From: Heterobilharzia americana
Lineage: Eukaryota > Platyhelminthes > Trematoda > Strigeidida > Schistosomatidae
DNA: 64,000 bases
Assembly (NCBI GenBank): GCA_944470555.2
Contig: OX104130.1
Location: 62,315,160 to 62,379,159 of the forward strand
Direction of reading: 5' to 3'
Below, in pieces: positions 11,611 to 22,983 of this stretch. The position numbers and the translations under genes were made by a program. Every line of letters starts with the position of its first letter. Within the stretch, counting starts at the first letter, position 1. The notes beneath the pieces were generated by a model. The model was not told the DNA's origin. It made no database searches and was given only the letters and a program-made list of their open reading frames with translations.

Positions 11611-13203
11611 TGATAGTTATTAGTAATTTAGTGATGTGATAATATGGAGTCGTGATCATACCTAATATCGCTGAAAGTGGAATATATGTTTTGCTTACTT
11701 TAGATTATCCACATAACCCTTGGAATGATTAAACTGTATGGTTTCAGTGGTGCACACTGGTTCATATTGTTCACTAACTCGTTCTTCATTTTCTATAGGA
11801 TATTTGTGAGATTTTCTGTTTATCCACCAATGTCTTTCTACTCTTGAACATTATGGTAGGTATGCGGTTTTACTGTTTGATAGTAAACTTTTATTTGTTA
11901 CTCTTACTTAAAAATACAGTTGCATAGTTTTGTCTTGCTATTATATGTTTTTTCTATGACTTAATAGGCAGAATTTCCATTCGTCTAAAAGTGAATAGGT
12001 GAACATATGATGCATGTTTTATCATTATTTGCTAATGTACCACTGCTTAAAACAGTGAAATTTGTAGATTAATTGATATCCATAAAATAATTTAATAACA
12101 TTGTGGTAAATTTTAGCCTTAATGAGTTAACCTTTCCTAGTATGATCAATGGAAAATTATGACCTGCACAATATATGATTGAAACATCAGTGAAATAGCT
12201 TATTTGTTCACTAACGGACCTAACTGAAGCATGTTTGTTTCTTCAGACAAACTATAAAATAGATTACTGAAAGATTTTATTGATCAACTAAATATGCATT
12301 ACTATCTTACTCATGAAAAATCCATTATTCCTTGATATTTTATTTAAAGAAATGAACTCCACATTATGTACATCTAAGGAAGAGCCTTGGATATAAACTA
12401 CACTTCTTCTCTTCACAGAAGTGTGCACAGGAAAACTACATGCACACATCAGTACATATATTTACCTAGATTTGCATATTGTTATTATTTAGACATATTG
12501 ATTACAATGTTTTTCACTCAAGGGAAGGAGGCTTGACTCTAATGATTTAGTAGATAAGACGTTATTAGATGCCCATAGTACTGGTGTAAATAGGTTATCT
12601 TATTATTATTAATAATTTATATAGGAGAGGAGAATCTGAATCATTGAGTCTTCAAAAGAAATAGCTAAGTGAAGTGGAAGCCATCAAAGTTCTGCTCTGT
12701 CAAAGATCCTGTGAAACGATTTATATGCTCTCAAACTGTACTTATTACTACACCATCAACCAGTCATTGTTGATTAAGTCACCTACTTTTACTATCGTTA
12801 TATGTACCTGAAAGTTCAGATTCTGCGACGGAAAAGGCTACGCTAAATGTCCCTGCTAGCAAACTAAACGGAAGTGTTACACAACATCTACCTTTATAGT
12901 GGATAAGCGAAGAGATGGAATTATTAGAAATTCTATCTTGTCATTTTCACTTGATGGCGTTCGCAGAGTGGACAAAATCAACCTAGTAAAAATCATTTTT
13001 TGTATACCTTCAACTGCTTGAGTGCAAATTCAATTAAACTTGTGCAGTTAACACTAGAAGTAGCAGACAGAGGTTTTCGCATCCTATACCTCTGTCGTAT
13101 CACTGGATCTAATTTGCTGTACACAATCAGGTAGTATTGTAAGGTCTTACATAATAAACATGCCTCGTAGCCTAGTCAAAAAATATGCACTGCATTAAAA
13201 TAC

Positions 13204-13205
<2 letters not shown>
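11611..13205. other. No recognisable feature
   Basis: AT-rich with no convincing frame or named repeat. Confidence 0.35.

Positions 13206-13238
<33 letters not shown>
13206..13238. repeat. (TA)n microsatellite
   Basis: About 33 bp of TA dinucleotide repeat. Confidence 0.97.
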
Positions 13239-13241
<3 letters not shown>

Positions 13242-13373
13242 ATATGTTTTGTCCCAGAAATACTTTGTTGGTTTGTGACTTCACTATTGAAATTTTCTGT
13301 CCCTTTCTATTTACTCATGAGCTTCGCATAACAATTACATTTGTTGGAACTTTGATTAACAACTTATTTTAAT

Positions 13374-13510
13374 TTTATTATTATCTGCCTTTTAGGTTCT
13401 TAGCGGAACATAGTGCCTTAGTACCACGTCAACCTTTCACTCTGTTTTCTGCAGTCTTTTCAACCTGGCTTCACGACTGCCCAGAACATTTAATTTCTTC
13501 CTCACACGAG
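13374..13510 (-). mobile_element. RTE-clade LINE (family A) 3' end fragment
   Basis: The forward strand shows TTTTATTATTATC, then GGTTCTTAGCGGAACATAG and CTGCAGTCTTTTCAACCTGG. This is the reverse of the family-A 3' end seen intact at 17200-17343. Only the last roughly 40 codons and the ATT-rich tail are left. Confidence 0.7.
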
Positions 13511-13654
13511 TTTCACTCTATCTGTGCATCAAACATGTAAACTTTATGTGAGTAAAACTTGAGCACTGTAGTAGAGTATTATCCCACATTAGGTTAGTTT
13601 GTTCGATATAAGATATCGATACAACAAAATTTATCCAATAATAATAATAATAAT

Positions 13655-15750
13655 TCACCTTGGAATATGCTCCGAGGCTTTTATTATTATTTGTCCCATG
13701 GGTTCCTAGTGGAACATAGCACCACAGTGAGTTCCTTGTTGCTTATTATTTCTGGTCATCTATTTCATTTTCAGCATAGAGTGAGCTAGCGTAGGCGGAA
13801 GCTGTTGATGTATATCTGTGGCCTGTCGGAAATGCATTGACTTGACTGAATTAGTGTTGAAAATCCCGATGTCGTTCAGGCTTTATGCTGAGTACAGTGC
13901 AGTGCAGTGCAGTACAGTGGAGTGGAGTACAGTAGATCTCCACACTGATTTCAGATTAATGAATGCATGTCTTACTGCTTTCCCGATCCTGGCTGGCCTT
14001 GACGTCCTCATCTGTTCCCCCACCTGTAGTTGAAACGATGCTACCTAGGTAGGAAGGTAAGTAGGTGAGAGAGACAACTTCCTCTAGGTTTCACCCGTTG
14101 ATGGTGATTGGTGCTTGTTGTTGTTGTTTTGCTTCTGCTGCTGCTGCTGCTACTGCTGCTGGTTGAGTATCTTTATCACCTCTGTCTCCTCTACGTTCAC
14201 CTGAAGGAAGTCCCGTATTCGCTGACCTGCCTCTTCTGTCAACTTGTTACTTTTCACATGTAGATCCTCGAGTTTGTGCCACAATCAAGGCATTGGACAT
14301 AAATCATCATCATCATCAACATCATCGGCGAAATCGAAATCTTATTCTAGGGTCTTTTCGTCGGTCGAGTCAGTGTATCCCCATCTTCTCACTCCTCACT
14401 GTTGTCTAGTGCATGACCCAGTCCAGTCCAGTCTAGTCCAGTCGAGTCAAGTCGAGTCGACCACAGTCGGGGAAATAATGGGTGATGGTAGGTGGCAACC
14501 TTGTCTTCCTCCTTCCTGTCTTCACTTCGAACGCATTACTGAGCTGAGTTTTGCATTGTGTTGTTAATCACTTGGCATGTAGTATCATATAGCATAGCAT
14601 AGAATATAGCTGTTGAATGAGGCTGATAAGTGTTTGTGGCACTGAAACCGTAGTGTTGAAGCAGCTGCCTACCAAATTACTTCTCGGTTGACGCCTCGAT
14701 CGAAGACCCTTTCGAAGTCGATGAAGTTGAGGTAAAGATCCAATTGACTGCCAATCTATTCTGTGTTCTACGATGAAGTGTAGCGTAGCGTAGCGTAGCA
14801 TTGCAATTTGATGTGCACATGATTTGTACTTCCTGAATCCAGCCAGCCAGCCAACCAGCTGGCTGGCCGGCCGGCTGGCCTGTTCCGGTGGTAATTTTGA
14901 GTCCAGCACATTGTTTAGTTCCTCCAGGATGATGCAGTATAATATTTTGCTTGGTTTGGGTGGACAGGGATGGAGCATTATTCCGCTCCAGTTCTTGCAG
15001 AGACTTAGGTCACCCTTGTTGGGAAGTTTGACGAGGTAGCCCTTCTTCCAATCAATGGACAGGTACCTTTCCTTCCTTCCTTCCAAAGCTTCTGCAATAG
15101 TGGTGTGGTGTTAGCATGTTGGCTGATGTCTCTGCATCTGTTTTTAGTGTTTTTGGAGGAATTCCATCTGGTGGTGCTGCTTTCCCATATTTCAGCAGTT
15201 TTATGGCGTTCAGGGCTTCACTTCTGCTTTTGTCGCAGGGTTTGTGTTCACCGATAATTTTTCTTGGTGGTATGGTGGTATTTCCGGACGGGTTTCAGGA
15301 GATGGTGGTGATCTATTCGAAAGGGTTTTGAAGTGGTCAACCCACTGTTTTCTTTGTTAATCCTCTTTGGTGGTAACTAGGTTTCCTTCACTGTCTCTAA
15401 TTGATTTCTTTTGCGTTGATCTCTTCCCTACCAGATAGTAACCTGGTTATTTAATGCAGTGCTGTCAGGTCTCTCCTACCTGCAGCCTGTTCTGCCTCAC
15501 TTGCAAGTGTGTCGTAGAAGTGTCTTTTGTCTTTCTGTGCACTCTTCTTCACTTCTTTGTCCAGTGTAGTGTTTTATAGATTGTGTTCAGTTCCTCTTTT
15601 CGTTGTTCATCAGCTTCCATGTGTCCGTCGAGATTCACTCCTTGTCTTGTTTCTTCTCCCTTCCTAACATGGTTGTTCAGGTTTCTTTTCACGTTGCTTT
15701 CACAAAGTTCAAGTGTTCTTCCACGCAAGTTTCCCCGGGGATGTTGCTTA
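13655..15750 (-). mobile_element. RTE-clade LINE (family A, SR2-like), long degenerate copy
   Basis: Minus strand, 5'-truncated. Recognisable in order: the end of the endonuclease-RT linker (GNTLSNIPGETCVEEHLNF, near 15740), the RT start in the 14568-15086 frame (DWKKGYLVKLPNKGDLSLC and the Q-AGFRKYKSC block), the FADD catalytic motif near 14290-14340, the connection region, and a 3' end with ATT repeats near 13685. Numerous stops. Unusually, eight or so separate microsatellites have grown inside it (see findings), including a run of GAT codons directly on the FADD motif. The family is identified by comparison with 16757-17343 and 50150-50738. Confidence 0.8.
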
Positions 15751-15838
15751 ATTTAAGACCTTATTACATCATTATAATTACTTCATTTTTCCATTGTAAT
15801 GATCACCTGTGACAGATTACTATTATTACTTTTTCGGA

Positions 15839-15935
15839 TTGGTATTCATCACGAAATGACATCATTTGAGGATCCATTGAAAATCTGAGAACACTGGGGG
15901 GGGCTCGTCAGCAGTGTGCATCCATGACCCCTACG
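15839..15935 (-). repeat. SINE1 fragment with hammerhead interior deleted
   Basis: Tail (forward GGTATTCATCACG, ACATCATTTGAGG) and the flank CAGCAGTGTGCATCCATGAC are present. The sequence between ACACTGG and CTCGTCAGCAG, which should hold stem II, GAAA and stem III, is replaced by a G-run. Confidence 0.6.
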
Positions 15936-16755
15936 AACTTCCATGATCATCTCAGCATACATCATTCAGACCCAAACTTTCTGAATAAACTGGCTAAGCG
16001 ACAAATAACCTAACGTAGGCTTATGGAATTTATGTTGCAGAATCATTATGATGATTAGATTAGCCTTGGAATACACATCCTTTAGTGTAATGAAAGGTTA
16101 ACCAACTACTGAATGACATATGATATGTGAAATAGATATTTTGTGATAACCTTGTGGTGCAGAAGAAAATAGCACTGACTAATCACAAAGTGATAAAATT
16201 AATATCATTCCATTTTAATGTTGTTAATAAAGTACAATGAAATAACCCCTGGTGGTAATTTCTGTATATAACCAACTAATGTTAATATCAAGTTAGAGCA
16301 CTTTCAACGCAAATAACAACTGTAAGCCTATCGAACAATAAGGTACGTCTTTCGTACAAATTTGTATATACGTAAAACACTACTGTATATAATTGGGGTT
16401 AGTAATAATCAGATTGTCATACACATAGATTCTGAGTGACGCTAAAACCCAGCCAGTCTAACAATTACCAAAATAACTAACAGATTTTATTGACTTTCCG
16501 AAATAAACTATTTTTCTAGCCGAAATGAAGAAAATTAATCCGTTATTTCAGTACTTAATAGACTTTTCTTTAAAACTAATCTCCTTTTTCTTTGCATTTA
16601 GATATGACCATTGACAAGTGTGCACACCTGATTCATGATCAAGAAACACAAGCAAGCTTAGTAATCATATATTCGGATTTCTAATATCATCTACGGAATG
16701 TAAGTTCAGTTTCAGTTGGCTAACAATCATTATCTGTTGATATGTTGTACCTAAA
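15936..16755. other. No recognisable feature
   Basis: AT-rich; nothing named. Confidence 0.35.
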
Positions 16756-16756
16756 A

Positions 16757-17343
16757 TATACCAAAATCGGAAAAGCAAGACAGGCCTTCATTAGCCTGAA
16801 ACCAGTGTGGAGATCTTCTGCACTCAGCATAAAGTGTGAACAACATCCGGATTTTCAACACCAATGTCATGTCAAGTCAGTGCTTCTGTATGGTTCAGAG
16901 ACTTGGCGCGTTACGAAAGGGATTTCCAATAAACTACAGACATTTATCAACAACTGCCACCTACGCTCGCTACTGAAGATCAGATGGCTAGAATAGTAGG
17001 AATAAGCAATAAGGAGCTCTGGGAACGAACCAACCAAGAACCTATCGCCCAACAAATATGCAGAAGGAAGTGGAGATGGATTGTGCATACACTGAGAAGG
17101 CCGACTGAGGACATCACGCGTCAGGCCAGGTACTCGAGTGGAATCCCCATGGGAAGCGACGAGTTGGACGTCTGAGGGTGACATGGAGGAGGTCGTGCGA
17201 GGAGGAAATGAGAGCTTCTGGGCTGTCGTGGGATCAGGTTCAAAAGATCTCAGAGAACAGAGTGAAGTGGAGACGTGCTACTGAAGCCCTATGTTCCATT
17301 AGGAACCCAAGGGACTAATAATATTAATGATAATAATAATAAT
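16757..17343 (+). mobile_element. RTE-clade LINE (family A) 3' fragment with intact 3' end
   Basis: The plus strand encodes the C-terminal region after the [92 protein letters not shown], and finally WDQVQKISENRVKWRRATEA followed by LCSIRNPRD and stop at about 17310. The tail is a TAATAATATTAATGATAATAATAATAATATA microsatellite-like end, as expected for the RTE clade. At least two frameshifts. This copy gives the best 3' end for the family in the window. Confidence 0.85.
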
Positions 17344-17439
17344 ATATACCAAGAAAAATCAATAAGAATGGATTTGTACAAGACGTGTACACTGTACATT
17401 TTAAAACATCACTGAAATGTACTCATTAAACTTGATGAC

Positions 17440-17785
17440 AGACACATTTCTGACGGAACTAGGCAACGAATCAAAAACAGATTACCAATTTACATGTATG
17501 TGTGGACACTGTACATAGGGTGGAGTAATCGTTCAATGCAGACTAGGGTGGGTGAACACATACCCAAATGACTAGAAAAACAGTTTAACACACAAACTTT
17601 GATAAGTGCAGGTGACAGACATCCATCGTCATCTATAGCAAAATATATCATTCAAATGAATCACAGGGTTAAAACGAAAACAGGCTTCAAGATATTATAC
17701 AGGAATAATCAGGAGCGCATACTGAAGTTTGCCGAAGCGTTAGCCATTCGTAAATTTAAGCCCCCGCTGTACGTACAAAAATAAT
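17440..17785 (+). pseudogene. Penelope-like element, GIY-YIG and C-terminus
   Basis: The plus strand shows YQFTCMCGHC (GIY-YIG start), RSNRSMQTRVGEHIPK, then the frame 17599-17784 with HPSSSIAKYIIQMNHRV, FKILYRNNQERILKFAEA, LAIRKFKPPLYVQK and a stop at 17782-17784. The RT part is absent; one stop and one frameshift lie in the GIY-YIG part. The C-terminal block matches the other PLE copies by layout but belongs to a different subfamily from 5977-6276. Confidence 0.8.
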
Positions 17786-17844
17786 TTGTTGTTTCACTTG
17801 CATTAACTTGGTAATCCTTATCTGATTATATTACCAAGACTAGT

Positions 17845-18290
17845 GTCACAACCTTTTCGTATTGACTATATTTGACCTTTAATTTTCATATATAAATTGA
17901 CTTGACAAGTAAATGTGTGATCAGATTGTTCGAAATGTATTGCTCAAATACATCACATTTTGCAGATAGTCTTCGTCTTCTAATAGCGTTATCGAAATTT
18001 ATTAAAGGGACTAATTATTTCAAAAGTAAGAAGGTCAGAGAAGTAAAAAGGCAAACAGACAAAACTAGCTTGAGAAATTTGCTATCAGGAAGGAATTATT
18101 CGAAGGTTTTCAGTTCGGTCTGTATTGTTTGAGGGGTGAAGTGCTGTGATGTCTTAAACTAGAACAGATGAGATATTGCTTTTATTGCTCTCTGGTTATT
18201 AGTAGTTTGCACTACATAATGATAGTTGGTGGTCGAAAGATACTTTATCATCAATTACTTCCTAATGAATGGTAAAGTTCTTGCAGTGAT
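17845..18290. other. No recognisable feature
   Basis: The open frame at 17902-18132 has no family resemblance; nothing else seen. Confidence 0.3.
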
Positions 18291-18299
18291 AATTGACGG

Positions 18300-18445
18300 T
18301 TACGGATTCCATTTCTGGAGGGTTATGGCTACGCACTGGTAAAAAATACCAATCTAAGAAGAGACAACTACCCACTCCTGCCAGGTTTTCATTGGTTCTT
18401 CAGCTGAAGAATATCAATCTACACTATCATTGTAGAAACCACTCG
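18300..18445 (+). repeat. SINE1 fragment, degenerate
   Basis: GCACTGG, the ACTCCTGCCAGGTTTTCATTGG block and the TATCAATCT-like tail are recognisable. The hammerhead core is lost. Confidence 0.5.
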
Positions 18446-18815
18446 TATTATGCTGGCACTCATCAGTATCCTGTTTTTTAAGTGGACACAAAAGTACGAA
18501 ATCAAGAAACATCTTGGATGAACAGATCCTCTTCAGAAACGAACATCACTGAACGATATGAGTCGTCATATCAGAGATAAGTGGTGCTGAGTAGAAGAAG
18601 TTCTATTCATAATTTTATCCTAATTCCAGGTGTGAGAGCTGTCTCTTACCCTATATTAACATCGCTTCCAACTATTTTTCTCAGCGTATAAATACGTACA
18701 AAATAGGCTAACACTTTCATCATAATGAAAACTGAACTTGGCTACCACAAAGAGCAAATTATACTTTAAAATAGTATCAGGCAGATGAAAATGAGTACTG
18801 TATTCATCTGTGGTG

Positions 18816-18975
18816 ACTCGCAGTGGAATCTTGGAGGCCAATTTTGTCCTTTTTGAGATTCTTCAGCCGGATGTACCAGCAACTCAGTGAATGTTTTTAT
18901 TCCCAGTGAGACTCAAAACCAATACCCATCTCTTCAAACCTCAGAGCGTTATCAACTAGGCCACTGGAGCTTGAC
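18816..18975 (-). repeat. Smα-like SINE, decayed
   Basis: Minus strand: A-box candidate TGGCCTAGTTGATAACGC, B-box-like GAGGTTTGAAG, then hammerhead remains. CTGAAGA is present, followed by a degraded stem II (ATCTCAAAAAGGAC) and AAAA in place of GAAA, then CCAAGATTCCACTGCGAG. This is the most complete Smα-type copy in the window, although the ribozyme is inactive by sequence. Confidence 0.72.
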
Positions 18976-19125
18976 AGTTTCCAAGTGTGCAACAGGTATC
19001 ATCTGTCAACAGAGGTCAACCAACTCAACCTTGTTTAGCAATGGGAAGTGATAAGCGTCAAAGAAGTGTAGCCTGCTGTAAAAGTGGTGGCTCTTGGGCT
19101 TCATTGGTCTAGTGGAAAACACTTT

Positions 19126-19350
19126 ATATGAGTTGTTTTTATTGGTAGCAAAATTTTCCATATCTCTAGTATAGGTGTTGCGTCATTTCTATTACATGTG
19201 TTGAGTGTTGATTCGACGAACAAGGTGGAGAAAGAGATTGATTACTGAATCCTTGTTCATCGAATCAACACTCAACACATGTAATAGAAATGACGCAACA
19301 CCTATACCAGAGATATGGAAAATTTTGCTACCAATAAAAACAACTCATAT
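19126..19350. repeat. Near-perfect inverted repeat, 100-bp arms
   Basis: The left arm 19126-19225 and right arm 19251-19350 are reverse complements, with only two mismatches in 100 bp, separated by a 25-bp spacer. It starts with ATATGAGTTGTTTTTATTGG and turns near GAACAAGG. Transcribed, it would fold into a long hairpin. It lies just upstream of a PLE-associated motif and a GIY-YIG fragment. No other copy of the arm was noticed in the window. Confidence 0.95.
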
Positions 19351-19400
19351 GAGGTGACATAACTATAAAAATCAAATGTCGAAAGTGGTGTGATTACATT

Positions 19401-19500
19401 TATATGATTGTGAGCAATGATAATTTATGCTCGAAACGTCACCAAGTAAATAACACTAGATCACTATGTGTTATAAATCATATAAACAAATCTAATATGG
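19401..19500 (+). repeat. PLE-associated repeat motif (GAGC...GCTC-GAAAC)
   Basis: TGTGAGCAATGATAATT, TATGCTCGAAACGTCACC, then AAATAACACTAGATCACT. GAGC/GCTC pairs, GAAA follows, then CG-TC, which is the order of hammerhead stem II, core, a minimal palindromic stem III and a cleavage site. The 5' core (CUGANGA) is not convincing. Confidence 0.4.
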
Positions 19501-19617
19501 AGAGTGTCAACTAGTCGCATTGTCTGTTAGGGACAGAAGGGGCATACAAAACAACGAAATCACCGTAAAGTATACTGTGCAAGCCAAAAGATCCATCGCC
19601 GAAGGAAGACAGGGCAA

Positions 19618-19845
19618 ATATAGTCAATAAAATCAACTGTAAATGCAGTCCACAACACTATGTTGGCAGATCTAGCCGTGGGACCTCTTAGACAATTCCC
19701 AATCACCAAGTAGCAGTAAATAGACATGACACAACTCTTCTTCGTTTCAATGTGCATAGACAATAACGGGCACAAATTTGACTGGGAGAATGTAGAAGTC
19801 CTCCAAAGAGCAGATGCAAAAGCTGCATTAACAATCTAATTAGGA
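19618..19845 (+). pseudogene. GIY-YIG fragment of a second Penelope-like lineage
   Basis: The plus-strand translation gives VNKINCKCSPQHYVGRSSRG, stop, TIPNHQVAVNRHDTTLLRF, frameshift, then GHKFDWENVEVLQRADAKAA. The RHD...GHxFxWENVEVL pattern differs from the C-terminal block of all other PLE copies in this window (AEALAIR...LPW), so it comes from another PLE clade or a related GIY-YIG retroelement. Only the endonuclease region is seen. Confidence 0.55.
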
Positions 19846-19899
19846 TGTTAACAACCATTCATCAACCAAATGGCGACTAATCAGACAGATCAATAATGA

Positions 19900-21300
19900 C
19901 GCACAGTGTAAAAGTAACAAACAGTACAACCTCAGTGTAACAAAGATTCTTTCCCAGTGTGACGGAATAAATTTCAAGGTCAAAGAAGTTAACACGCAAT
20001 TAAAATCTCTATCTCAACTCACCTGAACATTCGCATAAAATTCGAATACGTTTCGCTTCCTTATTAAGTTAGGGCCAAGGATGCCATGAAGCTCAAAAAG
20101 ATTCATACCGTCATCATCCTGATTTTGTGCCACAAATCTTTTTTATCATATCGAACCATGTGGATGGATCTTAGGTACAATATGAGTGACAGATGTCGTT
20201 CAGCTTACTCATAAGTTGTAATGTGCTGGGAAATTAGCCGTGTGCCATTGTAACGGAGATTTCAGACAAGTTGAGGGTTTAGATTCTTAATTTCAGGGGA
20301 AACTCATATTTTAATCGGTACTCAGACTTTGGGCAAGTTAAGAACGGCTGAATGAAAATTATCGGTAACAGTCAAGAAATTTACCATTAAGATGGAAAAT
20401 CTGGGACAACAAATAGGATACCTTAAAGGAACCTAGATGCTTAACTCTAATCTTCATAAATTCAACTATAAGTTCATGGAAGACTGCAAAAACGTGAGGA
20501 AATTCATACAGACAGAGACCATTATAACATAGGGAATAATAACAACACCATGTCGTCAGCAGTAAAAGAGAGACAGATCTTGAAGACCTTAAGTCCGATT
20601 CTCAGCAGCTCTGGGATAAATGTAGCATAAGGACAGAAAAATCCTTCAGCTGCAAAGCTTGTTGATTACAGGATCCTACTGAAAATGCTGGACACAATAA
20701 TTTAGTTGACTATATCTCCTACAATGACTGAGAGATCAAGTGAACAGTTAAAAATGGTATACCAGAGTTAAATAAATTATCACATAATATAAAATCCAGC
20801 TAAACCAAGAATAATGGACCTCAGTAAGATGTGAAAAGCTAGAGCATAGGCACTGAAGATCAGCTTTACTTGTAGGACAGAGAGATCCACAACCGAGTAT
20901 TTATCTGTTCATAATCAACACGAAGCATGTGTAATATAAGTTATTCAACAACTATCGCATTTACGTATTATATCTCAGTAATCCAATACATTTCAAATCA
21001 AGGGCGAAGAATGATCATATCTATGAAAGTCATGTGGAAAAGTTGTGCAATCACCTGACACGACTATGAACAATAAACTGTATCCTAAATATTCAACAGT
21101 AGTTCATCTAAAAAGCAAACTGATATAAAGTCATTTTCTAGCATAGTGACTGGAAAGACGACTTCGCTAAGGATTCTCGTGTTTTATAAACCTGAAATGA
21201 TGAGTGTAAACTAACTTCGAAATCTTGGCTTCTTCTTGGAACGGAAGTTATTACCGTCAAATTCTCACTTTTTTAAATGAACCGTAAATTTCGTTATGAA
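19900..21300. other. No recognisable feature
   Basis: Purine-rich stretches on the plus strand but no sustained frame. It could be the decayed 3' part of the preceding element, but nothing shows this. Confidence 0.3.
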
Positions 21301-21301
21301 C

Positions 21302-22035
21302 TAGTATGCAACATCAACAAGCTCCATTCACCATCAATGAGAGAAACTCTTTCACATTTCTAGGCAGCACCGTTTCAACTACAGGTGGCGGCACAGACGA
21401 GTATGCCAAAGCCAGGATCGGAAAAACGGTATGACAGGCTTTCATTGACCTGAAATCAATATGGAGATCTTCTGCATTCAGCATAAAACGTGAACAACAT
21501 CCGGATTTTCAACACCAATGTCAAGTCAGTGCCTCTACGTGGTGGTTGAGAGACTTTGCTCGTTACGTAAAGCACTTACAACAAACTACAGGTATATTTT
21601 GATCAACAACTGCCGTCTATGCCAGCTCACTCAAAACTCAAGATAAGATCAGATGGCCAGAATAATAAAAATAAGCAACAAGGAACTCTGACCTGTCAAC
21701 GAATCAACCAAGAACCTATAGCCCAATAAATATCCAGAAGGAAGTGGAGATGGATTGGATTGGGCATACACTGAGAAGACCATTCGGGGACATCACGCAC
21801 CTCTCCAAGCCAGGCCAGGTCCTCAGGTGGAACTCTTGTAAAGAGGAAATGACTAATTGGGCGTCTGAGGTGAGGGTGATATGGAGGAGATGATGCGAGG
21901 AAGAAATGAGAGTATGTGGGTGTTCGTGGAGTCAGGTTGAAAAGACTGTAGAGAACAGAGTGCAATAGATGTGTGCTACTGAAGCCCTATATTCCACTAG
22001 GAACCAAAGGGAAAAATAATATTAATAATGTTATT
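21302..22035 (+). mobile_element. RTE-clade LINE (family A) 3' fragment
   Basis: Plus-strand remains of the region after the RT (PFQLQVAAQTS in one frame, then RRKWRW, RRPFGDITHL-like and GRLR pieces) ending with CCACTAGGAACCAAAGGGAAAAATAATATTAATAATG. Many frame breaks. From about 21600 to the 3' end it is almost identical to the minus-strand copy at 25152-25590, far closer than either is to the other family-A copies. Confidence 0.75.
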
Positions 22036-22039
22036 ATCA

Positions 22040-22980
22040 GCCTTTCCTATCCACCCCTTTTTTGTATACTACTGTGAAGTGTGGCAACTTGAAGCGATGC
22101 ATAAAATAAGTTGATGGTTTTGTAAATGATTTACAAATTGCATGGTGTCCACGATGACATCTCTTGCTGTTGAGTAATTTTTCAACTGCTCAACTATGAT
22201 GTCAACAAGGTTTCCGCTGAAAACCACTTAGCCAAAATCACAGTCTGCGATTTCTGACACAAAGGTGTCTCGAACTAGGGGAAGGTACTATTACTGAACA
22301 GTTCGGGTAGTTAGAAGCCACTCAAGCTGATCTATAGTATCCGTTTTTGCAAATTGATGGTCCGATTTTAGACATACCGGTCCATGCAAGTCACAGTTAG
22401 CCAGATTCAGGCTATCTGAACTAATTTGGTCCTATAAGCTTAGTTCTTCTGGGTACAACACTCATAAGCTCAGCCGTGAGAAACTTCAAACAGGATTGAA
22501 GTAGCTAACAAATCCTCCCTAAGAATCCAATAGTTCTTTGGCCGCCTTTAGTTCATGGTGAAAATTCTTTCCGTTTAAAACATCTGTTTAACATTACACA
22601 ATACTCAATTATTTGAAGAAGTATGACGTACTCTGTAACTATATAATGTTAGTAGACAGTTTTACTGTTGCATTTATCTTTATCATTGATGGCTGTAAAC
22701 CAATCACTTGATAATGTGAATAAAATTGCTCAAAATCTTATGACAGTTAACAATAATCTTCTGTAATGACACCTTATGATTAGCCTATCGTCAGAAACAA
22801 GACCATCAGGACATGAAAGAAGAACAAGTATTTCAACGAAGAGTTTGTTCTCACTGATTTCATTTTCAAAGCTGTACAATCCCAAATTTATACATTTTTC
22901 CAGTGTAAGGGTCGATAGAACTCATTCAGTTACCCTCCAGTGACCAATCAATATATCTGATCCAGTCCTACAGGAGGTTA
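22040..22980. other. No recognisable feature
   Basis: A short block near 22310 (GCCACTCAAGCTGATCTATA) resembles 4045-4070, so some unnamed repeat may be present; nothing else seen. Confidence 0.3.
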
Positions 22981-22983
22981 GTC

